In this document: positions 18,351 to 27,216 of the stretch, in pieces
Numbering within the stretch: position 1 is the first letter of the stretch
How the letters are laid out: every line of letters starts with the position of its first letter
Source: Acidobacteriota bacterium
Lineage (GTDB): Bacteria; Acidobacteriota; Thermoanaerobaculia; Multivoradales; J023
DNA: 64,000 nucleotides
Direction: 5' to 3'
Assembly: GCA_029263395.1 (NCBI GenBank)
Contig: JAJCXO010000136.1
Location: 1-64,000, forward strand
Notes under the pieces: generated by a model
Database searches by the model: none
The model's input: the letters and a program-made list of their open reading frames with translations, nothing else
Told to the model about the DNA's origin: nothing
Made by a program: the position numbers and the translations under genes

Positions 18351-19301
18351 ATGTCGCCATCGAGCAGTACCACTGAGTGCCTTCTGTCAGTTGTTGTTGT
18401 CATCCACAACATGCATCGAGAGGCGCCGCGTACCCTTCGCTCGCTTTCGTCTTCCTACCAGCAAGATATCACTGCTCGAGACTATGAAGTGATCGTCGTA
18501 GACAACGGTTCGGCATCCCCTCTGCCAACGCGTGTCCTAGCGGAAGCCGGCGAGAATTTTCGGTACTTCTTTCTCGAGGACGCCTCTCCATCCCCTGCGT
18601 ACGCCATCAACTTCGGCGTTTCGAAAGCCAAGGGGAAACATATCGGCGTCATGATCGATGGAGCGAGAATGGTCACTCCTGGCGTTCTGAGGCATGCCCT
18701 CCTGGCCCTCACCAGCTTTGCTCGCCCAGTTGTTGGAACGCTAGCCTTTCATCTTGGCCCCAATCTACAGAACCTCTCGCAGCAGCAAGGCTACAGCTTG
18801 CAAGCCGAGGACGAGCTACTTGCCAGCATCAGCTGGCCAGCAGACGGCTATCGACTCTTTGAGATCGCCGCCCTCGCGGGTTCTTCAGAGTACGGATGGT
18901 TTCTGCCGATGGCCGAAAGCAGCTGTCTGTTCATGCCAAGAACACTGTTCGACGAGCTGGGTGGATATGAAGAGCAGTTCTCTTCCCCGGCAGGCGGCTT
19001 CGCCAACCTCGACTTCTATTTTCGCGCCTGTGAGCTTCAAGAATCCCAATTGGTCATGGTTCTCGGGGAAGCGAGCTTCCATCAGATCCATGGTGGTGTG
19101 ATGACCAACTGCACCGCTGAAGCTGGACAGAAGACCTGGGCGCAATACGACGCAGAATATCGCCAAATACGGGGCGAGAGCTTCTCGTGGCCAACTCGCA
19201 AGCCGCTGCTTCTGGGCGAGCTTCCCAAGGCAGCGATACCCTGGGTCGAGAAGTCTTGCCAGGCCTACGGTCACGGCGCCAGGGTGCCGCGTCCGGAATA
19301 G
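18351..19301 (+). CDS. Family 2-type glycosyltransferase
   Basis: The protein has 316 residues. LLSVVVVIHNMHREAPRTL followed by YEVIVVDNGS is the start of a GT-A fold, and GVMIDGARM near residue 100 stands in the place of the DxD motif (Asp103). FGVSKAKGKHIGVM is the usual nucleotide-binding helix-strand. No membrane segments are seen, so it should act in the cytoplasm, adding a sugar from a nucleotide donor. AAGGA lies about 9 nt before the ATG. It is the last gene of the 12818-19301 operon. Donor and acceptor cannot be read from the sequence. Confidence 0.8.
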   Translation: MSPSSSTTECLLSVVVVIHNMHREAPRTLRSLSSSYQQDITARDYEVIVVDNGSASPLPTRVLAEAGENFRYFFLEDASPSPAYAINFGVSKAKGKHIGVMIDGARMVTPGVLRHALLALTSFARPVVGTLAFHLGPNLQNLSQQQGYSLQAEDELLASISWPADGYRLFEIAALAGSSEYGWFLPMAESSCLFMPRTLFDELGGYEEQFSSPAGGFANLDFYFRACELQESQLVMVLGEASFHQIHGGVMTNCTAEAGQKTWAQYDAEYRQIRGESFSWPTRKPLLLGELPKAAIPWVEKSCQAYGHGARVPRPE

Positions 19302-19671
19302 TCCAGCCAGGTTGGCTGTTTTCAACTGATGGAGGGAAGCTCGCGGAGCTAGGCAACCGCGAGTGGAACGGAGTCAATCCGGATCTATCTCGAACCGCCT
19401 GGTTTGACTCGCGGTACGTAAGTCCCCTGGGATCCTGGCTTCGAGGTGGATATTCATGGGCCGGCCCCACTCAGCTCTCTCTGTTTCGAGAATCCCAGTC
19501 TCGCCTCAGAGAATCAGCCCGTGCCAGCTCTGCAGGCTTAGGGAGATATCCCATCGATCCACCGATTCCTGCATCTGCTGGCGGTTTTCGAGTGGACATC
19601 ACTCTCTGTCACGATCGGACATCGTGACACATGTAGGGAGCCCAGAACCCTACAGCAATCGCAAGGGTTTA
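19302..19671. other. Intergenic stretch without a recognised gene
   Basis: ORFs cross this region on both strands but none has a ribosome site, a domain, or a codon bias like that of its neighbours. Base composition drops towards AT after 19640. Confidence 0.4.
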
Positions 19672-19693
19672 TTTTTCTCTCATGAGAGAAAAA
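19672..19693. terminator. 22-nt perfect palindrome, possible bidirectional terminator
   Basis: TTTTTCTCTCA and its exact reverse complement TGAGAGAAAAA meet without a spacer. The T-rich and A-rich outer arms would give a U-tract in either direction. It lies 370 nt after the GT2 stop and 100 nt before the promoter at 19794, so it could be a terminator or a protein-binding site. Confidence 0.4.
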
Positions 19694-19793
19694 ACCTTTC
19701 CATAGCAACACAGCGCGGGTACCCAAGAAGGCCCAAAAACACCACATGATGAACTAATTAACTGCCCTATTGGCGGCATAAACCACTATCCCC

Positions 19794-19822
19794 TTGACAC
19801 TTAGCGGCAGCGGGCCTAAAAT
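19794..19822 (+). promoter_or_regulatory. Strong sigma-70-type promoter of the S74 stalk gene
   Basis: TTGACA (19794-19799), a 17-nt spacer and TAAAAT (19817-19822, 5 of 6) form one of the best promoters in the window. It lies in an AT-rich island. Transcription would begin near 19829, leaving a leader of about 357 nt before the ATG at 20186. Confidence 0.7.
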
Positions 19823-19828
19823 TAGCTC

Positions 19829-20185
19829 TGCTCTGTCAAAATCATTATCGCTGCGTATGTCTCGTTGGTCTCAACCTGGATGCGTCTCAAACTAGACGCC
19901 TTTATAAAAACAAAGCGCCGCTGCCCTAAAAGGTTCAAGCATCAGGTTGAAGATTTAGTACCAAACCAAGATCGTCGGCCGCCAGGTCTTCGCCGACACC
20001 AACGAAAAGACGTCGAGTCCATGTCAAACCTACTTACGAACTTCATCCCGAGCACGGCCGGATGCCGTAACTTCGGATGCGCTGTCCCAGAGGCCCTCCA
20101 AATCACTCGGTCAATCGCCGCTTCCGGCGGTTCTGTTCTGTCCGCGACTGCAACAGGTACTCTCAACTAACGAGGAGATCCATCT
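19829..20185 (+). other. Long leader of the S74 stalk gene
   Basis: A 101-codon frame (19865-20170) crosses the leader, but its product is basic, low in recognisable structure and lacks a good ribosome site, so I treat it as untranslated. A GC-rich inverted repeat (GCCGCTTCCGGCGG, about 20117-20130) could form a hairpin. The true ribosome site is GAGGAGA, about 9 nt before 20186. Confidence 0.4.
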
Positions 20186-21976
20186 ATGAAGTCCCAAACT
20201 CGTTCTGGTTTACGATTCACACCCCTTACCGCCCTCATGACGGCTGTTGCCCTCTGTCTCGCCCTTCCTGGCGCGGCACTGGCCAACTCTGTCGTCGCCG
20301 AAATCGAAAACACCGGCAGCGCCCTCGTCTTCTACCCCGTGGTCGAATACAACAAACTGGTCTTGACTGTGACCGGCCCTTGCAACTTCGAATCCCGCCA
20401 GGTCTTCGATCGCGGTACGCCGTACTTCAAGCTCACCGAACAGACCATCGACGGCATGTATCGCTACTCTCTGGTGGTGATGGAAAAGGTCAATGAGGAC
20501 ATCATCGGTGTGCTCAAGGAAGCTCGCCAGGCTAATGACAATTCCGAGGTTGATCAGCTCTGCCGCGACGGCAAGCTCCCTGGTCCGCCGGCAATCCAAT
20601 CCGATGGCTTCCGGGTCGATCGCGCCAAAATCATCTTCGATCCGCGCGCTCAAGAGGGTCGCCTTGGCCAAATCGATGACACGGACTATTACGACGGCAG
20701 TGCCGCCTTTTACGACGACGGCGCCTACGGCAGCTCGAGCAACGCACTCGGTGGCATCCCGAACAAAGACTTCGTGATCAACGACGACTTGATCGTCGAC
20801 GGCTCGGCTTGCATCGGCTTCGACTGTGTCAACGGCGAGAGCTTCAGCTTCGACACCATCCGTCTCAAAGAGAACAACCTGCGGATCAAATTCGACGACA
20901 CGTCAACTGCCGCCAGTTTCCCACGTACCGACTGGCAGTTGACCGCCAACGCCTCCGCCAACGGCGGCGCCAGCAAGTTCTCGATCGACGACATCAGCGG
21001 CAGTCGCACCCCGTTCACCGTCGAGGCCAATGCTCGCAGTCACTCGCTCTACGTTGATGACGGTGGTCGTATCGGCAACCGCACCTCCACTCCATCAACT
21101 GAGATCCACACGATCGATGGTGACACCCCGACCCTTCGCTTGCAGCAGGACGGTTCTTCCGGCTTTGCCCCCCAGACCTGGGACGTCGCTGGCAACGAGA
21201 CCAATTTCTTCATCCGCGACGTGTCCAATGGCTCGACCCTGCCGTTCCGCATTCGTCCAGGCGCGCCGACCAGCTCGATCTTCGTCGACGTCTCCGGTGA
21301 CGTTGGCCTCGGTACCGCGTCCCCCGATGGAGCTCTGGACATCACCGAAGGCGACGCTCAGTTGCTCCTCGACATCGGCGCCAACAGCGCCAACGTCATC
21401 GAGCTGAAATCGTCGACTGACGGACAGAACATCTGGACGCTTTTCGAGACGGGTGGCGGTGGCGCCCAGTTCGGTCTCTACGACAGCGCCGAGGGCGAGC
21501 GCTTCCGGATCACCACAACCGGTAGTCCCAACTGGATGTCAGGCAACCTCGGCCTAGGCTGCAATGCAGCCACAGCCGACCTCACTGTCAACAGCTCAAC
21601 CAACGCCAGTGGTACCGCCTGCGGCACCGGCACTGAGTCAACCATGAATGCTGGTGACACCGCCTTCGTCGTGACTTCGTCGCGCACTTACAAAGAAAAC
21701 CTGCAAGAAGTAGTCGTTGATAACGTGCTCAACAAGATCGAAGGCATTGGCGTCTACAACTACGACTTCATCGATGGCCCCAAGGACCGGGTTGGCCTGA
21801 TGGCAGAAGATTTCCATGAGATCTTTGGTCGCGGCCCGGACAATCGACTCAGCGGCCAGGAAGTCCAGATGGCGCTGTGGTTGGCGGTCAAGGAGCTCAC
21901 CGGCCAAAACCGGCAGCTGATCGACCGGTTGACCGAGGTCGAAGCTCGGTTGCAGGCAGAGCAAGCGGCTGAATAA
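20186..21976 (+). CDS. Secreted stalk protein with C-terminal peptidase S74-like chaperone domain
   Basis: The protein has 596 residues. Residues 1-34 are a signal peptide ending PGAALANS. The middle shares the CIGFDCVNGESFSFDTIR and PQTWDVAGNETNFFIRD blocks and a GLGTASPDGALDI repeat with 771-2318. The last 100 residues are a peptidase S74/intramolecular chaperone domain. SSRTYKENL gives Ser498 and Lys503, the S-x4-K spacing of the self-cleaving dyad, followed by RVGLMAEDFHE and a terminal coiled coil. Such domains trimerise a beta-stalk and may then cleave themselves off. With a signal peptide and no phage genes nearby, a cell-surface fibre is more likely than a phage tail spike. It is transcribed alone, with its own promoter and terminator. 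Confidence 0.8.
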   Translation: MKSQTRSGLRFTPLTALMTAVALCLALPGAALANSVVAEIENTGSALVFYPVVEYNKLVLTVTGPCNFESRQVFDRGTPYFKLTEQTIDGMYRYSLVVMEKVNEDIIGVLKEARQANDNSEVDQLCRDGKLPGPPAIQSDGFRVDRAKIIFDPRAQEGRLGQIDDTDYYDGSAAFYDDGAYGSSSNALGGIPNKDFVINDDLIVDGSACIGFDCVNGESFSFDTIRLKENNLRIKFDDTSTAASFPRTDWQLTANASANGGASKFSIDDISGSRTPFTVEANARSHSLYVDDGGRIGNRTSTPSTEIHTIDGDTPTLRLQQDGSSGFAPQTWDVAGNETNFFIRDVSNGSTLPFRIRPGAPTSSIFVDVSGDVGLGTASPDGALDITEGDAQLLLDIGANSANVIELKSSTDGQNIWTLFETGGGGAQFGLYDSAEGERFRITTTGSPNWMSGNLGLGCNAATADLTVNSSTNASGTACGTGTESTMNAGDTAFVVTSSRTYKENLQEVVVDNVLNKIEGIGVYNYDFIDGPKDRVGLMAEDFHEIFGRGPDNRLSGQEVQMALWLAVKELTGQNRQLIDRLTEVEARLQAEQAAE

Positions 21977-22000
21977 GCCTACTTCAGATCGCTAGCTGAG

Positions 22001-22034
22001 AAGGCGAGGGCTGGGCCCTCGCCTTTTTCTTTTT
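22001..22034 (+). terminator. Strong Rho-independent terminator
   Basis: AAGGCGAGGG (22001-22010) pairs with CCCTCGCCTT (22016-22025), a 10-bp stem with a 5-nt loop. TTTTCTTTTT follows. It ends the S74 gene and faces the minus-strand AlgJ-like gene. Confidence 0.9.
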
Positions 22035-22048
22035 GGAATTGAAACTTC

Positions 22049-23191
22049 CTACTGAGCCGACTCGTCGAGCTTGGTGGCCTGCCGCTCGGCTCGCTCTTCG
22101 ATCACCAGGTCCGGCTTCTCGTGCCGCACAACCATCGGAATAAAGTTTGTCCAGTAGTAGGCGATTCGCTGATAGTGCTGACCGAGAAACGGCAACAGGG
22201 CGTTGGTGAACGAATCACGGAACATCACTACCCGTGGTAACGTAGGATCTTCGATCTCGTGGGCAAAAGGTTGTCGATGCTTTGGCAGGCCCTTCAGGCC
22301 AGCAACCCCTTCCTTCGTCTCGGCACTTCGCGAAGGCCCACGAAGCTTGACCTCCAGATAGTCCGAGAACATGAGATCCGCCAAGCCGAGCATTCGAGCG
22401 ACATCCCCACGCCGACGCTGTGGAGCCACCTCAAACGCGTCGAGAGGTAACGGCGCAACTGCCGGAAATCTCTCGGCAACTCGATTCTGAATCGCTACAT
22501 AGGCTAGATAAGCGCCGTAGTCGTTCCAATGGGAGCCATTGCTGGAGTACAGCGTCTGCTCACGCTTGGCGGGGAGCAGCACCTTTCTCAAGTCGAGGAC
22601 ATCCAGATCAGTCCGCGTCTCGAGATGGTTCATCAACTGATCCGTACGGTCGACCTCGCGGGCACGCCGGATTCGGTCGGGCAGAAATTCAGGGTAAACC
22701 GAGTGCTTGTCCGGAGCCAATACGTAGAGATAGGGGATACCGAGAGCTGCTAGAAGATCCCGCCTTTGGACCAACTGCTTGCCATACTCCTCGAGTTCCG
22801 CATCCGTGTAGAGACGCACAGCACGGCGATCATCCAGCAAGCCACCACCTGCGTTGATGTAGACCCATTCGTCCTTACCGACGATCACAGGGGTGTCGTG
22901 GAGATTTGACCCGGTGATCAGCCGAAGACGATTGTTGAGACGGATCAGGCTGTTGCGAAACCCGAAATGATCGTCGTAGTAGCTCTCGATGGCTTTCGGA
23001 AGCTGGCGGACGACCTCTGGTGCCCAACTGAACTCCGGCCAAGCCGCGGGCACTCTCAACTCGACAACTTTGGGCGCTGGATCCAAACCGATCCAGGTAT
23101 CCGCCAAAGGTAGCCAGAGTGCCGCCAGGAAACTCGAGGCCAGCAACCATTTGCCCCTAACCTGGACGTCTGTTTCGGTTGACTCTGTCAT
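22049..23191 (-). CDS. AlgJ/AlgX-like O-acetyltransferase partner protein
   Basis: The protein has 380 residues with one N-terminal membrane segment (about 14-33) and a periplasmic SGNH-like domain. Family marks are YYDDHFGFRNSLIRLNN, VGKDEWVYINAGG, GSHWNDYGAYLAY and VMFRDSFTN (Ser327). These proteins take acetyl groups passed across the membrane by an MBOAT protein and place them on a polysaccharide. The gene lies 8 nt after the MBOAT gene and ends the minus-strand operon. The usual DxHW catalytic Asp is Gly219 here (G-S-H-W with His221), so activity may be changed or another acid may serve. Confidence 0.8.
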   Translation of the reverse strand: MTESTETDVQVRGKWLLASSFLAALWLPLADTWIGLDPAPKVVELRVPAAWPEFSWAPEVVRQLPKAIESYYDDHFGFRNSLIRLNNRLRLITGSNLHDTPVIVGKDEWVYINAGGGLLDDRRAVRLYTDAELEEYGKQLVQRRDLLAALGIPYLYVLAPDKHSVYPEFLPDRIRRAREVDRTDQLMNHLETRTDLDVLDLRKVLLPAKREQTLYSSNGSHWNDYGAYLAYVAIQNRVAERFPAVAPLPLDAFEVAPQRRRGDVARMLGLADLMFSDYLEVKLRGPSRSAETKEGVAGLKGLPKHRQPFAHEIEDPTLPRVVMFRDSFTNALLPFLGQHYQRIAYYWTNFIPMVVRHEKPDLVIEERAERQATKLDESAQ

Positions 23192-23199
23192 GCCGCCTC

Positions 23200-24714
23200 T
23201 CAGAAACGGAAATAGATGAAAGGGTTGTGGGTCGTCGAGGCTAGTTTCATCGAGGACAACACCAACAGGGCAATCAGAGCGACCGCACTAGCAGACTCCA
23301 AGGTCGCAAGCCAACGCCGGGGCTGGCCCTCTAACGCCCCGTCTGCTCCCCGTTCGATCCGAGACTTGAGATAGGGCACCAGAGGACACGACCCCAACAC
23401 AGCTACGCCAAAAACCAGCCATAGCTCACTATCTAGATAAAGAGCGGGATAGTGGCTCAGACCGGCACCGTCTGCCAAGCCGACCATCGCTCTTAGAAAG
23501 GCCCAAGCCTGGGTGAACGTCTCAGCGCGGAAGAAGACCCAGCCCACCATGACTGTGAGCAGGACATAGAGGTGTTGGAAGGGTCTCCAGAAAGCGAGAG
23601 AAACAGCAGACTGCTGCCGCACGACCCGCTCGACGACCAACAAGCCGCCGTGAAACAAACCCCACACCACGAAGTTCCAGCTCGAGCCATGCCATAAGCC
23701 ACACAAAAAAAAGACCAGCCACAGATTGAGGTAGGTCCTGAGGCGCCCCTTGCGATTGCCGCCGGCTGGAATGTAGACGTAGTCGCGGAACCAGCTCGAC
23801 AACGAAATATGCCATCGTCGCCAGAACTCAGTGATCGACCGCGAGATGTAGGGGTAGTTGAAGTTCTCGAGGAAATGAAACCCGAACATCCGCCCTAGTC
23901 CAATCGCCATATCGGAGTAGCCGGAGAAGTCGAAGTAGATCTGCAACGTGTAGCAAATCACTCCCAGCCAGGCCAGGCCTGGTGTGAGCTCAGCATCAGG
24001 AATCGCGAAAATTTTGTCGGCCGGTAGGGCAAACGCATTGGCGATGATCACCTTCTTGCTCAATCCGATGATGAACCGGCGGACACCATAGGCAAAATCG
24101 TCAACTGTTACCCGCCGCCTTGCCAACCGCTCGGCAATATCCCGGTAGCGCACGATCGGTCCAGCAACCAACTGCGGGAAGAGCGACACGAAGGTCGCAA
24201 AGTTCAACAGGTTGCGGGTCGCCCGGACATGGCCCAAATAAACGTCGAAGGTGTAGCTCATTGACTGGAAGGTAAAGAAGCTAATGCCGAGCGGCAGAGC
24301 AACACGCAACGTCGTCTCCCACTGCATCGCGCTCAAGCCAAGGAGTTGGGCCGTCGCGTTATAGCTATCGACGGTGAAATTGAAGTACTTGAAGAAGCCA
24401 AGAATGCCCAGATTGGCGACTAACGAAAACAGCAAACCGAGCCGCTGTTGCGGTGTTCGCTCGCCCCCTGGAGTCAGCTGGCGTACTTCTTCGTTCCAAG
24501 GCCGCCCCAACGCACCCGCAATCATCAAGCCGGAGCAGTAGTCGATCACGATCGACGCGAGCATCACCAATACGAACCAGGTTTCGCCCCAAGCATAAAA
24601 AAACAGGCTCGTCACCAGCAGGCAGACATTGCGTAGCCGCCCTGGTGTAACGAAGTACACCAGCAGCACCGCTGGCAGGAAGGCGAAGAGAAAGACCGTC
24701 GAGCTGAAGACCAT
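23200..24714 (-). CDS. MBOAT-family membrane O-acyltransferase (AlgI/DltB-like)
   Basis: The protein has 504 residues and about ten to twelve membrane helices. The start MVFSSTVFLFAFLPAVLLVYF is typical of AlgI-type proteins. Later come ITEFWRRWHISLSSWFRDY and FLCGLWHGSSWNFVVWG, the latter holding the conserved MBOAT histidine near residue 340. It moves an acyl group, usually acetyl from acetyl-CoA, to the outer face of the membrane for the adjacent AlgJ-like protein. It lies 43 nt after the sulfatase-like gene and 8 nt before the AlgJ-like gene. The polysaccharide modified is probably the one made by the glycosyltransferases of the same operon; alginate itself is not implied. Confidence 0.88.
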   Translation of the reverse strand: MVFSSTVFLFAFLPAVLLVYFVTPGRLRNVCLLVTSLFFYAWGETWFVLVMLASIVIDYCSGLMIAGALGRPWNEEVRQLTPGGERTPQQRLGLLFSLVANLGILGFFKYFNFTVDSYNATAQLLGLSAMQWETTLRVALPLGISFFTFQSMSYTFDVYLGHVRATRNLLNFATFVSLFPQLVAGPIVRYRDIAERLARRRVTVDDFAYGVRRFIIGLSKKVIIANAFALPADKIFAIPDAELTPGLAWLGVICYTLQIYFDFSGYSDMAIGLGRMFGFHFLENFNYPYISRSITEFWRRWHISLSSWFRDYVYIPAGGNRKGRLRTYLNLWLVFFLCGLWHGSSWNFVVWGLFHGGLLVVERVVRQQSAVSLAFWRPFQHLYVLLTVMVGWVFFRAETFTQAWAFLRAMVGLADGAGLSHYPALYLDSELWLVFGVAVLGSCPLVPYLKSRIERGADGALEGQPRRWLATLESASAVALIALLVLSSMKLASTTHNPFIYFRF

Positions 24715-24757
24715 AGTCGTGTCGTCAGGCTTGGACGCTAGCTAAAGCAACTCATCA

Positions 24758-26128
24758 TCAGAGATAGCCAAGGGCCTTCAGTCGCTCAGTCACCTCACTA
24801 GCACTCTCAACGCGGGCCGCGACGTCGACATCGCTCTCGACCTGCTCGACCCAGCGCAGAAGAATTGCAGTCATCTCTTCAGCTAGTTGGGGCCGACGAG
24901 TCACAATGTTGACCCTCTCCCCCGGGTCCCTGTCCAAGTCCCAGAGTCCGACATCACCGGTTTTGATGTTGTACGACAGTTTAAAGCGGCCATCCGTCAC
25001 CGTGCGTGCATAACGTTGCATGCCAAAGATGTAGCGGTGGACCGAACTCTCTTGCTCGATCAACGGGCGCAAGCTCTTGCCCTCGAGCTTTGAGTCCACC
25101 TCGATCTCTAGGTAGTCGAGAATGGTCGGTACGATATCGAGATTTTGGGCCAGATCCTCCACCACTGTCCGACCTTCGAGCCCAGGAATCCAGACGAACA
25201 GTGGCGTCTTCATCACCGTATCGAACGTAAGGTCTTTGCAGTGGAAAAGATCATCGTGATCCATGAACTCTTCGCCATGGTCCGATGCCAAGATCAGCAT
25301 TGTATTTTCTAGCTTGCCGTCATTCCTCAGGCGCTCGATCAACTGCTCAAAGTGCCGATCGAAATAGAGAATCTCCTCGTCGTACAAATCTAGAGTATGG
25401 GCCAAGTCATGATCCGTGAATTCGACGACGGGTCCCTCTTTGTAGAGCATCCTATACATCGGGAGTAAGGTACCGTCCGCTACCCAGCTCTTTTCATAGT
25501 CATCCACAGCGAAGACTCGCTCGTGATCGGCCGGAGGCTGGAAGGGATCGTGAGGTTCGAAGTACTGGAGAAAGAGAAAGAACGGATCTTCCGCAACCGA
25601 ATCCAGCATCTTGAAGGCGCCCTCGTTGACACACGGGGCGGGCTTACGCTCGCAACTATCGTCGAATTGGTCGAACCCGGCCCCGAAACCGCCATCGGGG
25701 TTTTGCGGCCCAGGATTGACCCGAATGATTGGACTGGCCGAGACTGCCGCCGTCGAATAACCCACCTGCTTCAGCATTTCGGCCAGAGTCGGCAGATAGC
25801 CAGGAATCCCCCAGCCATACTCCTTCATCGTCTGCAGAAAGATCTGCGGTTGCTGAGACGTCAACAACGAATTGACCGACGGAAACGTGCAGCCTGCTTG
25901 ACTACGTGCGTCCTTGAACATGACCCCGTTGGCCGCAAACTGATCCAGGAATGGCGTTGTCGACCGATCGTAGCCGTACAACTTCAGGTGGTCGGCGCGC
26001 CAAGTGTCGACCACAATCAGGACGATATTCCAACGTGGCGGCGGCTCGCTGACCTCGGCGCCACAACCCAACACGGCCAACAACATCAAGACCAGGGCAA
26101 CCTGGCGTGAGAAGGAAGCTCTAGTCAT
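24758..26128 (-). CDS. Sulfatase-superfamily lipoprotein with Thr nucleophile
   Basis: The protein has 456 residues with a short signal ending LLAVLGC (lipobox Cys22). NIVLIVVDTWRADHLKLYGYD and ILASDHGEEFMDHDD give the metal-binding residues. The active-site segment is G-C-T-F-P-S-V, so Thr81 occupies the nucleophile position and a Cys lies one residue earlier, out of register with the CxPxR motif. The C-terminus LKALGYL matches the paralogues at 8369, 11199, 12818 and 16744. Its ATG overlaps the stop of the upstream glycosyltransferase (26125-26128), so translation is coupled. Confidence 0.75.
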   Translation of the reverse strand: MTRASFSRQVALVLMLLAVLGCGAEVSEPPPRWNIVLIVVDTWRADHLKLYGYDRSTTPFLDQFAANGVMFKDARSQAGCTFPSVNSLLTSQQPQIFLQTMKEYGWGIPGYLPTLAEMLKQVGYSTAAVSASPIIRVNPGPQNPDGGFGAGFDQFDDSCERKPAPCVNEGAFKMLDSVAEDPFFLFLQYFEPHDPFQPPADHERVFAVDDYEKSWVADGTLLPMYRMLYKEGPVVEFTDHDLAHTLDLYDEEILYFDRHFEQLIERLRNDGKLENTMLILASDHGEEFMDHDDLFHCKDLTFDTVMKTPLFVWIPGLEGRTVVEDLAQNLDIVPTILDYLEIEVDSKLEGKSLRPLIEQESSVHRYIFGMQRYARTVTDGRFKLSYNIKTGDVGLWDLDRDPGERVNIVTRRPQLAEEMTAILLRWVEQVESDVDVAARVESASEVTERLKALGYL

Positions 26129-27189
26129 GACTGGTCACCCAATTCCTCTGGAAACTCGACCGGTCCGGCGGTCTGAATCCACTTCAGATAAGTCATTTCG
26201 TCGCCGTCGCCGGCATGGAACGGGTCGGGGAACGCGGCCCGTAAGTCTTCTCGCTGGCGATAGATCTGCCGGTGTGGAGCCAAGACCTTGTCGCCGTTGG
26301 TATAGGTCCCAAGACGCCACGCAAGATCCATGTCGGGTAGCAGCGACTTGGTTCGTTCTTTGTACCACTGCACCAAACCATGGACCGCCTTGTTGCCGGG
26401 TGCGTACCAATCGATAACTTCTTGGTGGGCACCGCTGTCGAATCCAGTGAAGTGGTAGAAGCCGAGATCCTCCCCCTCAACCTTGAACCCTTCGTCGAAG
26501 GTGCCCTCGAACTCTCGCTGGTTGATGTTCCAAGGTGCAACGTTGAAACGCGGGCTGCGTAGAGTCGCAATGTTGGGGAAGAAGACCGGCGCGTGATTGA
26601 TCCACTTCTGGTCCGTGAAAACGCCAGACCGCCAATCTCCCCAACAGAAGTCCAGGCAGCGATCACTCCACCACGATAGAAAAGCACGCCCTTCCTCGCA
26701 GTCCCGAACACCAAAAAATCCCAGGTTGAAGATGCCGTTGCGCAGCGCACAGATCTCGTGATCTCGTACCGCCTTGAGGTCTTGGTAGGGAACCAAGAGA
26801 TGAGGAGTCAACACAGCACTGGCCAATTTCAAGGCGTCAACAAGGTCGTCAAGTGGTGAAAACACGACCTGGTCCGGATCGAAGTAGATCAACAGGTCAC
26901 AATCATCCCGTTCCATTATGGATAGGGCGACCCCGGGCTTGATCGCAGTGGAGAGTTCGATGATGTCGTGTTGGAACAGCCAAGCTGGATCTCGATAAGT
27001 TTCGAAGTCGTCGAGGAAAATGACGTTGTCGATTGGATCGTCTTCCAATTTCTCCAACAACGTCTCGTTGCGAGTATCAGCGACCAGCCAATGCACCATC
27101 ATGCCGGAGCAGTGCTTCTGTAGAGATTCGCACAGAGCTCGCACCTTGCCCACATAGTTGGGCGCCGAGGACGTAAACACGTGAATCAT
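26125..27189 (-). CDS. Cytosolic GT-A-type glycosyltransferase (GT8-like)
   Basis: The protein has 354 residues and no membrane segment. It begins IHVFTSSAPNYVGKVRALCESL, a Rossmann-like start. YFDPDQVVF supplies a DxD metal/nucleotide motif (Asp104, Asp106), and an acceptor-side region contains NLGFFGVRD, WINHAPVFFPN and FYHFTGF, as in GT8-like transferases of bacterial glycan clusters. It lies 27 nt after the GT4-type gene and overlaps the following sulfatase-like gene by 4 nt. Donor sugar and linkage are not readable from the sequence. Confidence 0.7.
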   Translation of the reverse strand: MIHVFTSSAPNYVGKVRALCESLQKHCSGMMVHWLVADTRNETLLEKLEDDPIDNVIFLDDFETYRDPAWLFQHDIIELSTAIKPGVALSIMERDDCDLLIYFDPDQVVFSPLDDLVDALKLASAVLTPHLLVPYQDLKAVRDHEICALRNGIFNLGFFGVRDCEEGRAFLSWWSDRCLDFCWGDWRSGVFTDQKWINHAPVFFPNIATLRSPRFNVAPWNINQREFEGTFDEGFKVEGEDLGFYHFTGFDSGAHQEVIDWYAPGNKAVHGLVQWYKERTKSLLPDMDLAWRLGTYTNGDKVLAPHRQIYRQREDLRAAFPDPFHAGDGDEMTYLKWIQTAGPVEFPEELGDQS

Positions 27190-27216
27190 TTGAAAATATC
27201 CGCAACCGCGGGGGGA

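Noticed and set aside
19187-19627. ORF overlapping the end of the GT2 gene
   Set aside because: It starts inside the glycosyltransferase gene and its product has no recognisable structure.
19865-20170. Small gene in the leader of the S74 stalk gene
   Set aside because: No ribosome site, no domain, and it lies wholly inside the leader set by a near-consensus promoter at 19794.
20186-21976. Prophage tail-spike region
   Set aside because: The S74 domain suggests phage, but the protein has a signal peptide and no capsid, tail, terminase, integrase or lysis genes surround it.
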